Positions 7,116-13,520 of a stretch of 14,837 nt of DNA are shown here, in pieces. Every line of letters starts with the position of its first letter. Position 1 is the first letter of the stretch. A program made the translations under genes and the position numbers. Under the pieces are notes generated by a model that was not told where the DNA came from, searched no databases, and worked only from the letters and a program-made list of their open reading frames with translations. Source of the DNA: DASZXJ01 sp035545895. Lineage in GTDB: Bacteria; Planctomycetota; Phycisphaerae; Tepidisphaerales; Tepidisphaeraceae. The stretch covers positions 1 through 14,837 of the forward strand of contig DASZXJ010000113.1 in assembly GCA_035545895.1 (NCBI GenBank). The letters run 5' to 3'.

Positions 7116-7622
7116 TCAACCGCCTGGAGTAAACATGGGAGCGCGTCCAAGTGTTCGCCGTGCATCGGCGAGTTGTCCGCGATGGTTCATCTGGTGCATG
7201 GCGATCACCAGAAATGTCTGGCCGGCTGTTTGAAGCGCCTGCTCCAAACCGCGCGGCGGAGACTTGGTGGGGCGGTCCAGTCCCGCTTCGCCCAACTCGT
7301 CAAGCGTCTTGAGATTCCGGGCTCGCAATTCCTTGTATGTGCGAAGGATTTCATCGTAGGACGGGTAGGCGCTGCCATTGGGCTGAGGTTCGGTGCCCGC
7401 AGCAAACAAATGTTTCCACTTGTCCACTGGATTGGGTTCACCAAAAATGATGCGCGGAATGTTACCTTCGACGTAGGTCAGGTGCCCCAGCACCCAAAGC
7501 GGGTGATTGCCGCCTTTGACGGTGGGCGAGGTCAGGGGCGCATCGCGCAGGTCGTCGACCAGCATCATCGTGGCCATATCGGTCATCACCAGCGCGTTAC
7601 GAATCAGATCGATGGCTTTCAT
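7116..7622 (-). CDS. DinB-like four-helix metal-binding protein
   Basis: A 168-residue protein started at ATG 7622 behind AAGGAG. It has the all-helical DinB/YfiT layout with a histidine triad for a divalent metal: His47 in PLWVLGHLTYVEG (41-53), and His143 and His147 in HQMNHRGQLADARR (143-156). The family includes thiol-dependent transferases and many proteins of unknown reaction; the substrate cannot be read from sequence. It starts 9 bp after the stop of the AHSA1/SRPBCC gene and is almost certainly co-transcribed with it and with arsR. This trio recurs in bacteria as small-molecule or stress-response modules (family knowledge). Confidence 0.88.
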   Translation of the reverse strand: MKAIDLIRNALVMTDMATMMLVDDLRDAPLTSPTVKGGNHPLWVLGHLTYVEGNIPRIIFGEPNPVDKWKHLFAAGTEPQPNGSAYPSYDEILRTYKELRARNLKTLDELGEAGLDRPTKSPPRGLEQALQTAGQTFLVIAMHQMNHRGQLADARRTLGRAPMFTPGG

Positions 7623-7631
7623 GGTTTCTCC

Positions 7632-8090
7632 TTATCGGGTTGCGGATTTCCTGTTTTGTGCAAGTTGTTTGATGCGCTTCAGGCCCCATTCCCAGCCCAT
7701 GGTCACGCCTTCGCGATGTTCTTTGGGAATCAGGCCCATCGCTTTGTGCGTGAACTTCAATCGAGTGGCGCTTCCCTCGGACGCGAGTCGATATTGCAGG
7801 TGATTGATCCCGGGATAGGACATAAACAAAGGCCCGCAGATTTCCAGGATCGTCGGCGGTTTGATGACCTGAATATGCCCCCAGAGGTGGCCAGTGTTGT
7901 TGCCCAGGTCGCGGAACAATCTCCCGCCCGGCCAGGCTTCGAGTTTCATCGGAAAAGGTTTGCTATCCGGCATTTGTCCTTCCGGGCCGAGCTGGTCGAG
8001 AATCGCTTCGAATACAATTTCGATTGGCGCTTCGATCAATTCTTCCTTTTGGATGTCGATGGTCGAAACATTTGGGTCGGAGGCTTGCAT
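7632..8090 (-). CDS. SRPBCC/AHSA1-family protein
   Basis: A 152-residue protein started at ATG 8090, with GGAG overlapping the end of arsR. The pattern IQKEELIEAPIEIVFEAILD (13-32) is the first strand and helix of the START-like helix-grip fold. MKLEAWPGGRLFRDLGNNTGHLWGHIQVIKPPTILEICGP (48-87) matches the AHSA1 (activator of Hsp90 ATPase homologue 1-like) core, and the C-terminal helix is TMGWEWGLKRIKQL (129-142). Such proteins bind hydrophobic ligands in a deep cavity. The gene follows arsR by 3 bp, and ArsR-AHSA1 pairs are a common arrangement in which the repressor controls the neighbour. The ligand is unknown. Confidence 0.88.
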   Translation of the reverse strand: MQASDPNVSTIDIQKEELIEAPIEIVFEAILDQLGPEGQMPDSKPFPMKLEAWPGGRLFRDLGNNTGHLWGHIQVIKPPTILEICGPLFMSYPGINHLQYRLASEGSATRLKFTHKAMGLIPKEHREGVTMGWEWGLKRIKQLAQNRKSATR

Positions 8091-8093
8091 GGC

Positions 8094-8462
8094 TTAATTC
8101 TCCTGCTCGGGTTGATGGTGTTGTTGCTCTCGCTCGCGCGCCTTGTATTCCGCTGCCGCCTTGATTCGCGAGAGATGATGACTCCAGAAACGCTCGAAGG
8201 TTTTAATCCAGTCGTGCACGGGTTTGAGCTCCTGTGCGTTAAGCCGGTAAAGCCGTCGTTGCCCACGGTGGCTGACGGAAACGACTCTCACTCGTCGCAG
8301 TACACCCAGATGCTTGGACACGGAAGGCTGGGGAATTCGAAGCGATCGGACCAGATCGCCCACCGCATGTTCGCCGTCGCGGGCGAGCATGCCGATGATC
8401 CTTCGCCGCTGAGGCTCGGCAATGGCGTTGAATACATCGGAAGTTGTCGCGGCGCGGGGCAT
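8094..8462 (-). CDS. ArsR-family winged-helix transcriptional repressor
   Basis: A 122-residue protein. The start at ATG 8462 is chosen because a promoter lies just upstream with its predicted start point within about 4 nt, giving an almost leaderless message. A GTG at 8540 is also in frame, overlapping the stop of YCII protein 3, but would add 26 residues outside the domain. The winged helix spans about 6-90: FNAIAEPQRRRIIGML (11-26), recognition region PQPSVSKHLGVLRR (44-57), and wing VSHRGQRRLYRL (63-74). A His/Gln-rich basic tail (HHQPEQEN) closes the protein. It has no cysteine at all, so the classical thiolate metal sites of ArsR/SmtB are absent and the effector is probably not a soft metal. 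It most likely represses its own operon (arsR-AHSA1-dinB) by binding the palindrome at 8476-8495. Confidence 0.9.
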   Translation of the reverse strand: MPRAATTSDVFNAIAEPQRRRIIGMLARDGEHAVGDLVRSLRIPQPSVSKHLGVLRRVRVVSVSHRGQRRLYRLNAQELKPVHDWIKTFERFWSHHLSRIKAAAEYKAREREQQHHQPEQEN

Positions 8463-8472
8463 TTTCAAAACT

Positions 8473-8500
8473 ATAATATTCCCATATGGGAATATATCAA
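8473..8500 (-). promoter_or_regulatory. arsR promoter with perfect 20-bp palindromic operator
   Basis: On the minus strand, -35 TTGATA (8495-8500) and -10 TATTAT (8473-8478) are separated by 16 bp. The 20-bp perfect palindrome ATATTCCCATATGGGAATAT (8476-8495) fills the spacer and touches both hexamers. Binding there would exclude RNA polymerase, as expected for an ArsR-type repressor. The start point falls about 4 nt before ATG 8462. Confidence 0.7.
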
Positions 8501-8536
8501 CAACCAATTTTACTTCGCTGGCTTTTCTTTCATGGT

Positions 8537-8893
8537 TCACGGGTGTGGAAGCCCGCCGATCTCCAAAATCGGACGGATTTCCACCGTGCCTCGCTTGGCG
8601 CCGGGGATTTTGCCGGCGATGGCGATCGCGGCGTCGAGGTCTTTGGCGTCGATCAGAAAATATCCGCCAAGCTGCTCGCGCGTTTCAGCAAAGGGACCAT
8701 CGGTCACCAGCCGTTTTCCTTCGCGAATCCGCACGCTGGTTGCAGTCGAAATCGGCTGCAGGGGATTGGCGGAGATGAACTGTCCATTGGCATGGAGGTC
8801 GCGCGCCAGTTGTGTCGATTCCTCGTAGCAGTGCTGGCGTTCGGAATCGGTCATGGCGTTTTCGCCCATGTAAATGAGAAGCATGTATTTCAT
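8537..8893 (-). CDS. YCII/DGPF-domain protein 3
   Basis: A 118-residue single-domain YCII-related protein with the signature TDGPFAETREQLGGYFLI (64-81; DGPF at 65-68) and C-terminal EIRPI. The fold is a ferredoxin-like dimer; some relatives act as small dehydrochlorinase- or muconolactone-isomerase-like enzymes, but most are uncharacterised. Its ATG overlaps the TAA of YCII protein 2 (TAATG), so the two are translationally coupled. DGPF genes are the typical partners of ECF42 sigma factors, which matches the sigma gene upstream on the same strand. Confidence 0.88.
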   Translation of the reverse strand: MKYMLLIYMGENAMTDSERQHCYEESTQLARDLHANGQFISANPLQPISTATSVRIREGKRLVTDGPFAETREQLGGYFLIDAKDLDAAIAIAGKIPGAKRGTVEIRPILEIGGLPHP

Positions 8894-9264
8894 TAGGTTC
8901 TCCGCTGACTGGTCAGTTCTTCATTGATGGGCCTGATTTCCAGTGACCCGCCCACGCGCATGCAGGGCATTTGCGACATGAGCTGGATGGCATGGTTGAG
9001 GTCGTTTGCCTCGAGCACCATCACGCCGCCAAGTTGTTCCTTGGTTTCGGTGAACGGGCCATCGGTGATGGATGATCGGCCATTTTCAAATCGCAGGGTT
9101 GTCGCGGTTTCGGTGCCCTGAAGCCCGATGCCTTGAACGTAATGCCCATTCTTTTTCAGCATGGCTTCGAATGCAAAAAGGTCAACCATCAAGGCATCGC
9201 GATCGCGGGCGTTCATTGCCTGCCATTGTTTCTCGTCATGATATCCAAGACAAAGGTATCTCAT
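8893..9264 (-). CDS. YCII/DGPF-domain protein 2
   Basis: A 123-residue YCII-related protein with MRYLCLGYHD at the N-terminus, ITDGPFTETKEQLGGVMVL (66-84; DGPF at 68-71) and LEIRPI near the C-terminus. The ATG at 9264 lies 6 bp past the TGA closing the VOC remnant, so before that gene was damaged it was probably the cistron directly upstream and coupled. The 3' end overlaps the start of YCII protein 3 by one base. The ribosome-binding site is weak (GAG), consistent with coupling. The specific reaction is unknown. Confidence 0.88.
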   Translation of the reverse strand: MRYLCLGYHDEKQWQAMNARDRDALMVDLFAFEAMLKKNGHYVQGIGLQGTETATTLRFENGRSSITDGPFTETKEQLGGVMVLEANDLNHAIQLMSQMPCMRVGGSLEIRPINEELTSQRRT

Positions 9265-9270
9265 ATTTGC

Positions 9271-9405
9271 TCATTTATTTTGGGGAACGATGACCATCCA
9301 TTGCACGCCAAATCGGTCGGACAGCATTTCGAAACTCAATGAGAAAAACGTCCTGGTCAACGGCATATCCGCTGTTCCGTCATCGGAAAGTGCTTTACTG
9401 GAAAT
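9271..9405 (-). pseudogene. C-terminal remnant of a VOC (PhnB/glyoxalase-like) gene
   Basis: Between YCII proteins 1 and 2 the minus strand, one frame off from YCII protein 1, encodes about 43 codons ending in TGA 9271-9273. The encoded segment includes KALSDDGTADMPLTRTFF and FEMLSDRFGVQWMVIVP. This matches the last third of PhnB-like VOC proteins, whose pattern is a GG-x-V-x-MPL-x-x-TFW block followed by FGMLTDRFGVxWM. The first roughly 100 residues of such a protein are missing. The matching sequence begins right at the end of YCII protein 1, overlapping its stop. VOC genes often accompany YCII genes and ECF sigma factors, so this is best read as the scar of a deletion inside the operon. 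No start codon or ribosome-binding site serves the fragment. Confidence 0.7.
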
Positions 9406-9757
9406 CGGAGGCTTCGAATATCTGGCGAATTTCGATGTCAGAGTCCTCGCCGGGCATGGGATTGGGGCAGCGCTTGACCCAGTCGATGGCTTCCTGCTTG
9501 GACTTGCACTGCCAGACCCAATAGCCGGCGACGAGTTCCTTGGTTTCGGCGAAGGGTCCGTCGATGACCGTTCTCCGATCTCCAGAAAATCGAACGCGAG
9601 CGCCTTTGGAACTGGCTTGAAGTCCTTCGCCTGCGAGCATGACGCCGGCTTTGATCAGTTCTTCGTTGAATTTACCCATCGCGGCAAGCAGTTCGTGGCT
9701 GGGCATCATTCCCGCTTCGCTGTTCTTTGAGGCTTTGACCAAAATCATGAATCGCAT
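9395..9757 (-). CDS. YCII/DGPF-domain protein 1, probably shortened at its C-terminus
   Basis: A 120-residue protein started at ATG 9757 behind AAGGAG. It has MRFMILVKASKNSEAG at the N-terminus, then MLAGEGLQASSKGARVRFSG (40-59), VIDGPFAETKELVAGYWVW (64-82; DGPF at 66-69), RCPNPMPGEDSDIEIRQIFE (96-115), and ends SDFQ. From memory, close relatives run on for about 15-20 more residues after the DF (an EFTPEL-type tail), so the end looks truncated. The stop is immediately followed, in another frame, by VOC-derived sequence, in line with a deletion that joined the two genes. The conserved DGPF core is intact and the protein may still fold. It is preceded by its own ECF42-type promoter. Confidence 0.85.
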   Translation of the reverse strand: MRFMILVKASKNSEAGMMPSHELLAAMGKFNEELIKAGVMLAGEGLQASSKGARVRFSGDRRTVIDGPFAETKELVAGYWVWQCKSKQEAIDWVKRCPNPMPGEDSDIEIRQIFEASDFQ

Positions 9758-9784
9758 GAATATCTCCTTGGTTATGTCACTAAA

Positions 9785-9813
9785 TAGTCGAGCGGGGAAA
9801 AGGAAAATCGACA
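9785..9813 (-). promoter_or_regulatory. ECF42-type promoter upstream of YCII protein 1
   Basis: On the minus strand TGTCGA (9808-9813) and CGACTA (9785-9790; core CGAC 9787-9790) are separated by exactly 17 bp. A leader of about 20-25 nt with AAGGAG leads to ATG 9757. The hexamers and spacer are identical to those of the promoter at 12185-12213, while the spacer sequences differ. TGTCGA with a CGA-type -10 is the ECF42 promoter pattern as I recall it. Confidence 0.75.
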
Positions 9814-9838
9814 CGAGACAATAAAATCTTTTACAGAA

Positions 9839-11101
9839 TTAGTGAGGGAGTTCGTTCAGGCGTTTTTCAAGGAATCGGCGTTCGGGTTCCTGCCGGGCCA
9901 GCTCAATGGCGCGTTGAAAGGAGACTCGCGCATCTTCTGTTCGTCCCGACCGGCGACAAAGTTCTGCCCGCGCGGAATGGGCCAGGTGGTAATCGGTCAG
10001 GTCGCCTCGATCGAGGATGGCATCGATCAAATCCAGTCCGGCTTGCGGCCCATCGCGCATCGCGACTGCAACAGCGCGATTCAATTCAACGACGGGCGAT
10101 GGCATCATCCGCAGCAGCACATCATATAGGCTGACAATCTGCGGCCAATCGGTGTCTGCGACGGTCCCGGCTTCGGCGTGGACAGCGGCTATCGCGGCTT
10201 GAAGCGCGTATGGGCCCACCTGGCCGAATGCGAGTGATCGCCTGACCAATGCCAGCCCTTCGTCAATTTGTTGCCGGTTCCAAAGCGACCGATCCTGATT
10301 CTCCAGCAGCACCAACTCGCCATTGGGTGAAGTTCGTGCAGCGCGACGGGATTCCTGAATCAACATCAACGCAAGCAATCCCGCGACTTCCTGTTCAGAG
10401 AGCAATTCCATCAACAGGCGACCCAGGCGAATCGCCTCGCCGGAAAGGTCGGATCGTGTCACCGTGTCTCCTGAAGAAGCGGAATAGCCTTCGTTAAAGA
10501 CGAGGTAGATCACCTGCAATAAGGTTTCCAGCCGGTCGGGCAATTCGGCCACAGTGGGAACCTGGTAGGGGATGCCGGCATTTTTGATCTTGGCTTTGGC
10601 GCGGACGATTCGCTGCGCGATGGTAGGGGCGGTGGTGAGAAATGCCCGCGCGATTTCTTCCGTGGTCAGGCCGCACACTTCGCGTAATGTCAGCGCAACT
10701 CGCGCTTCGGTCGGCAGGGCGGGGTGGCAGCAGGTGAAGATGAGCCGCAAGCGGTCATCTTCGATGCCTTCGCCGTCAGAGGCGGCTTGGGACGCATCGG
10801 GCGATTCGGAATTCAACCGTTCGGATATTTCAGCGAGGGATGCATCAAACCTGGCGCGCCGTCGCGCGACGTCGATGCCTTTGAATCGCCCGACCGACAC
10901 CAGCCAGGCTCGCGGATGCGCGGGAACTCCATCTTTGGGCCATTGTTCCATGGCAGAAGTGAACGCATCATGCAACGCTTCCTCGGCCAGATCGAAATCC
11001 CCGAGCAGGCGAATGAGCGTGGCGAAGACTCGGCGCGACTCGGTTCGATAAATTGCTTCTATCTTCTCACGAGTTGCTTTATCAGGGTGCTCGCCGGCCA
11101 T
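9839..11101 (-). CDS. ECF42-type RNA polymerase sigma factor with C-terminal TPR-like extension
   Basis: A 420-residue protein started at ATG 11101 behind AAAGGAT. Sigma region 2 covers about 15-82 (ESRRVFATLIRLLGDFDLAEEALHDAF, then WPKDGVPAHPRAWL) and region 4 about 130-175 (ALTLREVCGLTTEEIARAFLTTAPTIAQRIVRAKAKI). The remaining roughly 240 residues are not found in ordinary ECF factors: LETLLQVIYLVFNEGYSAS (191-209) opens the DUF6596-type segment, and NRAVAVAMRDGPQAGLDLID and SFQRAIELARQEPERRFLEKRL near the end look like TPR helices. This architecture and the YCII neighbours define the ECF42 group, which has no anti-sigma partner and is thought to be controlled through its C-terminal extension. 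It lies 50 bp after the DoxX gene, with no promoter of its own visible, so it is probably read from the ECF42-type promoter at 12185-12213 (autoregulation). Confidence 0.92.
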   Translation of the reverse strand: MAGEHPDKATREKIEAIYRTESRRVFATLIRLLGDFDLAEEALHDAFTSAMEQWPKDGVPAHPRAWLVSVGRFKGIDVARRRARFDASLAEISERLNSESPDASQAASDGEGIEDDRLRLIFTCCHPALPTEARVALTLREVCGLTTEEIARAFLTTAPTIAQRIVRAKAKIKNAGIPYQVPTVAELPDRLETLLQVIYLVFNEGYSASSGDTVTRSDLSGEAIRLGRLLMELLSEQEVAGLLALMLIQESRRAARTSPNGELVLLENQDRSLWNRQQIDEGLALVRRSLAFGQVGPYALQAAIAAVHAEAGTVADTDWPQIVSLYDVLLRMMPSPVVELNRAVAVAMRDGPQAGLDLIDAILDRGDLTDYHLAHSARAELCRRSGRTEDARVSFQRAIELARQEPERRFLEKRLNELPH

Positions 11102-11151
11102 TCATCATCCTTTGTCCGAAAATCAGTTCGGGCAAGACCGGCGAGAAGTTT

Positions 11152-11556
11152 TCAACACTTCCGCAAAGGAATCAATGGCCGAAGACGCGGCTCGCGGAAC
11201 AATAGCGCCAACCAAACTAAAATTCCGAAAACAACCGGGAAAGCAGCTCCAGGGTCAGCCATGCGAACGTGAGTTGCTACAGCACCACCAAGGTAACCCG
11301 TCATCAGGATTGCTCCAAGCACTGCCGTTTGCGGAATGAGATAAAGCACGACACACCCAATTTCGGTGATGATAAGTCCCTGCAGATATCCCTCGGGATA
11401 TCCAAAGGCTGCAAAATCCTTCTTCACCGCATCCGGATTGACAAGGGTGAATACTGCGCCAAACAGCATGAATGCCGATATCAGGCCGCTGATGATTCGT
11501 CCGGTCCAAACCAGTTTCTTCGACACCGGCGCGATGGTTGTTGCATTCGTTTCCAT
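11152..11556 (-). CDS. DoxX-like integral membrane protein
   Basis: A 134-residue protein started at ATG 11556 behind GAGGA. There are four predicted transmembrane helices at about 18-38, 58-74, 78-96 and 104-121. The motif KDFAAFGYPEGYL (46-58) between helices 1 and 2, and GYLGGAVATHVRMADP (87-102), are typical of the DoxX_2 family. The family's function is poorly known; relatives are linked to redox or sulfur metabolism and stress. The gene sits 24 bp after the SRPBCC gene and 50 bp before the sigma factor gene, so the three form one transcription unit. DoxX-like genes are frequent companions of ECF sigma and YCII genes. Confidence 0.88.
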   Translation of the reverse strand: METNATTIAPVSKKLVWTGRIISGLISAFMLFGAVFTLVNPDAVKKDFAAFGYPEGYLQGLIITEIGCVVLYLIPQTAVLGAILMTGYLGGAVATHVRMADPGAAFPVVFGILVWLALLFREPRLRPLIPLRKC

Positions 11557-11580
11557 AGTGCTATTCCTCTTTGCTCGTTA

Positions 11581-12126
11581 TTAGGCGATCGGTTGCTTCT
11601 GCGCTTTCGCGAGTCGGTCGAGATTGGATAATCCTTCCTCGAAATCCTTTCCGATCATTTTGTCCATGTTGCAGATGAGCGAAAACGCCTTGGTCATGAA
11701 TTGGCATTTACCGTCCATCGCCCAGGTGACTCGAGTATTCGATCCAGCGGGCGCAAAAGTGAATGTCACCTGATTGTCAGCAGGAAACGGCTTGAGCATT
11801 TCCAGCCTGATTACGACAAGTTCGTTGGTCTTGCTTTGGGTGATTGTGCATTTTCCCGCGCCAGCTTTTTTGTTGCCGTCCCAGGCATAGGATGAGCCCG
11901 TGCCGGCGGGCGGCCCTTCAAAGGTCTTTTTCATATTCGGATCGAGCTTTTCCCATGGCGACCACTTGAGCCATTGATGAAAATCGTTAATCAGCGGGAA
12001 GACCACATCCGGCGAACCGTCGATCTCGGCGCTACGCGCCACCCGAAACGTATTTGGACGATTGGCAATGATGACCAGCGCTGCAACGATTAAGACGGCA
12101 ATTGCGATTGCAATATACATAGCCAT
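11581..12126 (-). CDS. Membrane-anchored SRPBCC (polyketide cyclase/dehydrase-like) protein
   Basis: A 181-residue protein. ATG 12126 is chosen because GAGGAG lies at the proper distance; the ATG at 12141 would overlap that site. One N-terminal transmembrane helix (about 2-22, MYIAIAIAVLIVAALVIIA) is followed by a helix-grip domain: FRVARSAEIDGSPDVVFPLIND (27-48), WLKWSPWEKLDP (52-63), YAWDGNKKAGAGKCTI (80-95), TRVTWAMDGKCQFM (130-143), and a long C-terminal helix. The domain probably faces the periplasm and binds a hydrophobic ligand. It is the first gene of the ECF42-type operon, 24 bp before the DoxX gene. Confidence 0.88.
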   Translation of the reverse strand: MAMYIAIAIAVLIVAALVIIANRPNTFRVARSAEIDGSPDVVFPLINDFHQWLKWSPWEKLDPNMKKTFEGPPAGTGSSYAWDGNKKAGAGKCTITQSKTNELVVIRLEMLKPFPADNQVTFTFAPAGSNTRVTWAMDGKCQFMTKAFSLICNMDKMIGKDFEEGLSNLDRLAKAQKQPIA

Positions 12127-12184
12127 GATATCACTCCTCAAAAATCGTCAGAAGTTTCACCCACACAGACTCTCCTTTACAGAG

Positions 12185-12213
12185 TAGTCGAACGGGCGAT
12201 CGTTAATTCGACA
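12185..12213 (-). promoter_or_regulatory. ECF42-type promoter of the SRPBCC-DoxX-sigma operon
   Basis: On the minus strand TGTCGA (12208-12213) and CGACTA (12185-12190; core CGAC 12187-12190) are spaced by exactly 17 bp. A leader of roughly 55 nt precedes ATG 12126. The geometry and hexamers are the same as in the promoter at 9785-9813. Because the operon encodes the sigma factor, this predicts positive autoregulation. Confidence 0.75.
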
Positions 12214-12283
12214 GGCTCGAATAAACAGGAGCAAACAATCGTTAAACCGGTGAGCAACAGTTTTCGATTTGCGGGCGGGCGAT

Positions 12284-12312
12284 TTGAGACCCGCTCGGCC
12301 TGCCGATATAGT
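12284..12312 (+). promoter_or_regulatory. sucC promoter, nearly leaderless
   Basis: TTGAGA (12284-12289) and TATAGT (12307-12312) are 17 bp apart, a good sigma70-type match. The predicted start point is about 5 nt before ATG 12324, leaving no room for a ribosome-binding site, and none is visible upstream of sucC. Confidence 0.6.
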
Positions 12313-12323
12313 CCTGTACAACT

Positions 12324-13493
12324 ATGAAAATCCACGAATATCAGGCCCGGCAGATTTTGGCGGATAGCGGCGTAACCGTTCCTCCGGCGGAAGTCGTGCG
12401 AAGTCCGGAAGAGGCATCGGTGGCGTTCAAAAAATTCAACGCGCCGATGTGTGTTGTCAAAGCGCAGGTCTATGCCGGCGGTCGCGGCAAGGCAGGGTTC
12501 GTCAAACTCGTCAAATCCCCACAGGAAGCACACGATGCCGCAAAATTCATGCTTTCCAACCGCATGGTCAGTTATCAGACCGGCCCGGGAGGTGTACCGG
12601 TTTCGGTTCTGATCGTCGCGCCAGGTGTTGATATCGCCAGGGAATATTATCTTGGCATTACAGTCGATCGTTCGAAAAACACTTCAACATTGATTGCCTC
12701 TGCTGAAGGCGGCGTCGAAATCGAGGAAGTCGCCAAAAAATCTCCCGATAAGGTTCTCAAAGTTCCTCTGCATCCAACACTAGGGCTTCAAGACTATCAG
12801 GCCCGCGAAGTTGCTTACAAACTTGGCTTTACCGATAAACTTGCGGGTGAAGCCACGAAGCTCATGCTCAATCTCGCCAAGGCGTTTATGAAGACCGACG
12901 CTTCGCTGGCGGAAATCAATCCGCTGGTGGTGACCAAGGAAGGCAAGCTTCTGGCGATCGATGCCAAGTTCAATTTCGATGATAATGCCCTGTTCCGACA
13001 TGCGGACATCAAGGAAATGGCGGATGAGTCGCAGGAACGGCCTCTGGATGTGCGGGCGAAGAAAGCCGATCTGAATTACATCGCATTGGACGGCACGATC
13101 GGCTGCCTCGTCAACGGCGCCGGTTTGGCGATGGCGACGATGGACATCATCAAATTGCACGGCGCTGAACCCGCCAATTTCCTGGATGTCGGCGGCAGCG
13201 TCACCGCCGAAGGGGCGGTTGAAGCTTTCTCGATCATCCTTTCTGATCCAAATGTGAAGGGCATTCTCGTCAACATCTTCGGCGGCATCGCCAAGTGCGA
13301 TCTGATCGCCGAGGCGCTGGTGAAAGCCGGGCGCGATGTTGGCTTTAAGGTGCCGGTCGTCGTGCGACTGGAAGGAACCAACGTCGTGAAAGCTCGCGAA
13401 ATTCTCGCTGGCGCAAAATCGGAACTGCCGACGCTCCAAACCGCGACGGACCTTACCGACGCGGCAAAGAAGGTCGTCGCTGCGGTTGCGTGA
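12324..13493 (+). CDS. sucC: Succinyl-CoA ligase (ADP/GDP-forming) subunit beta
   Basis: A 389-residue protein, the usual length of SucC (about 388 in Escherichia coli). With the alpha subunit SucD it interconverts succinyl-CoA and succinate with nucleotide triphosphate formation in the TCA cycle, in the cytoplasm. It starts MKIHEYQARQIL, as the family does, with ATP-grasp motif KAQVYAGGRGKAG (46-58; Tyr where His is common). Further family blocks are SLAEINPLVVT (193-203), the CLVNGAGLAMATMDIIKLHG stretch (260-279), NFLDVGGS (284-291) and NIFGGIAKCDLIAEAL (317-332). The sequence appears intact. The alpha-subunit gene sucD, which normally follows directly, is not adjacent; a desaturase gene lies 27 bp downstream instead. 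Expression is predicted from the near-leaderless promoter at 12284-12312. Confidence 0.97.
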   Translation: MKIHEYQARQILADSGVTVPPAEVVRSPEEASVAFKKFNAPMCVVKAQVYAGGRGKAGFVKLVKSPQEAHDAAKFMLSNRMVSYQTGPGGVPVSVLIVAPGVDIAREYYLGITVDRSKNTSTLIASAEGGVEIEEVAKKSPDKVLKVPLHPTLGLQDYQAREVAYKLGFTDKLAGEATKLMLNLAKAFMKTDASLAEINPLVVTKEGKLLAIDAKFNFDDNALFRHADIKEMADESQERPLDVRAKKADLNYIALDGTIGCLVNGAGLAMATMDIIKLHGAEPANFLDVGGSVTAEGAVEAFSIILSDPNVKGILVNIFGGIAKCDLIAEALVKAGRDVGFKVPVVVRLEGTNVVKAREILAGAKSELPTLQTATDLTDAAKKVVAAVA

Positions 13494-13520
13494 GTCCTCA
13501 GGCTGGGTAAGGGTAGCTGT

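Noticed and set aside
8053..8080. A TGTCGA on the plus strand inside the AHSA1 gene
   Set aside because: Seventeen bases downstream the sequence is TCGG rather than CGAC, it is inside a coding region and points against the gene, so it is not counted as an ECF42-type promoter.
7062..8828. 588-codon open frame on the plus strand
   Set aside because: It lies antisense to the DinB, AHSA1, ArsR and YCII protein 3 genes, all of which match known families with ribosome-binding sites. The translated product is low in recognisable motifs and the openness follows from codon bias.
11113..11135. Short inverted repeat CCGAA/TTCGG between the DoxX and sigma factor genes
   Set aside because: A 5-bp stem without a T-run is too weak to call a terminator or operator, and it would split what looks like one operon.
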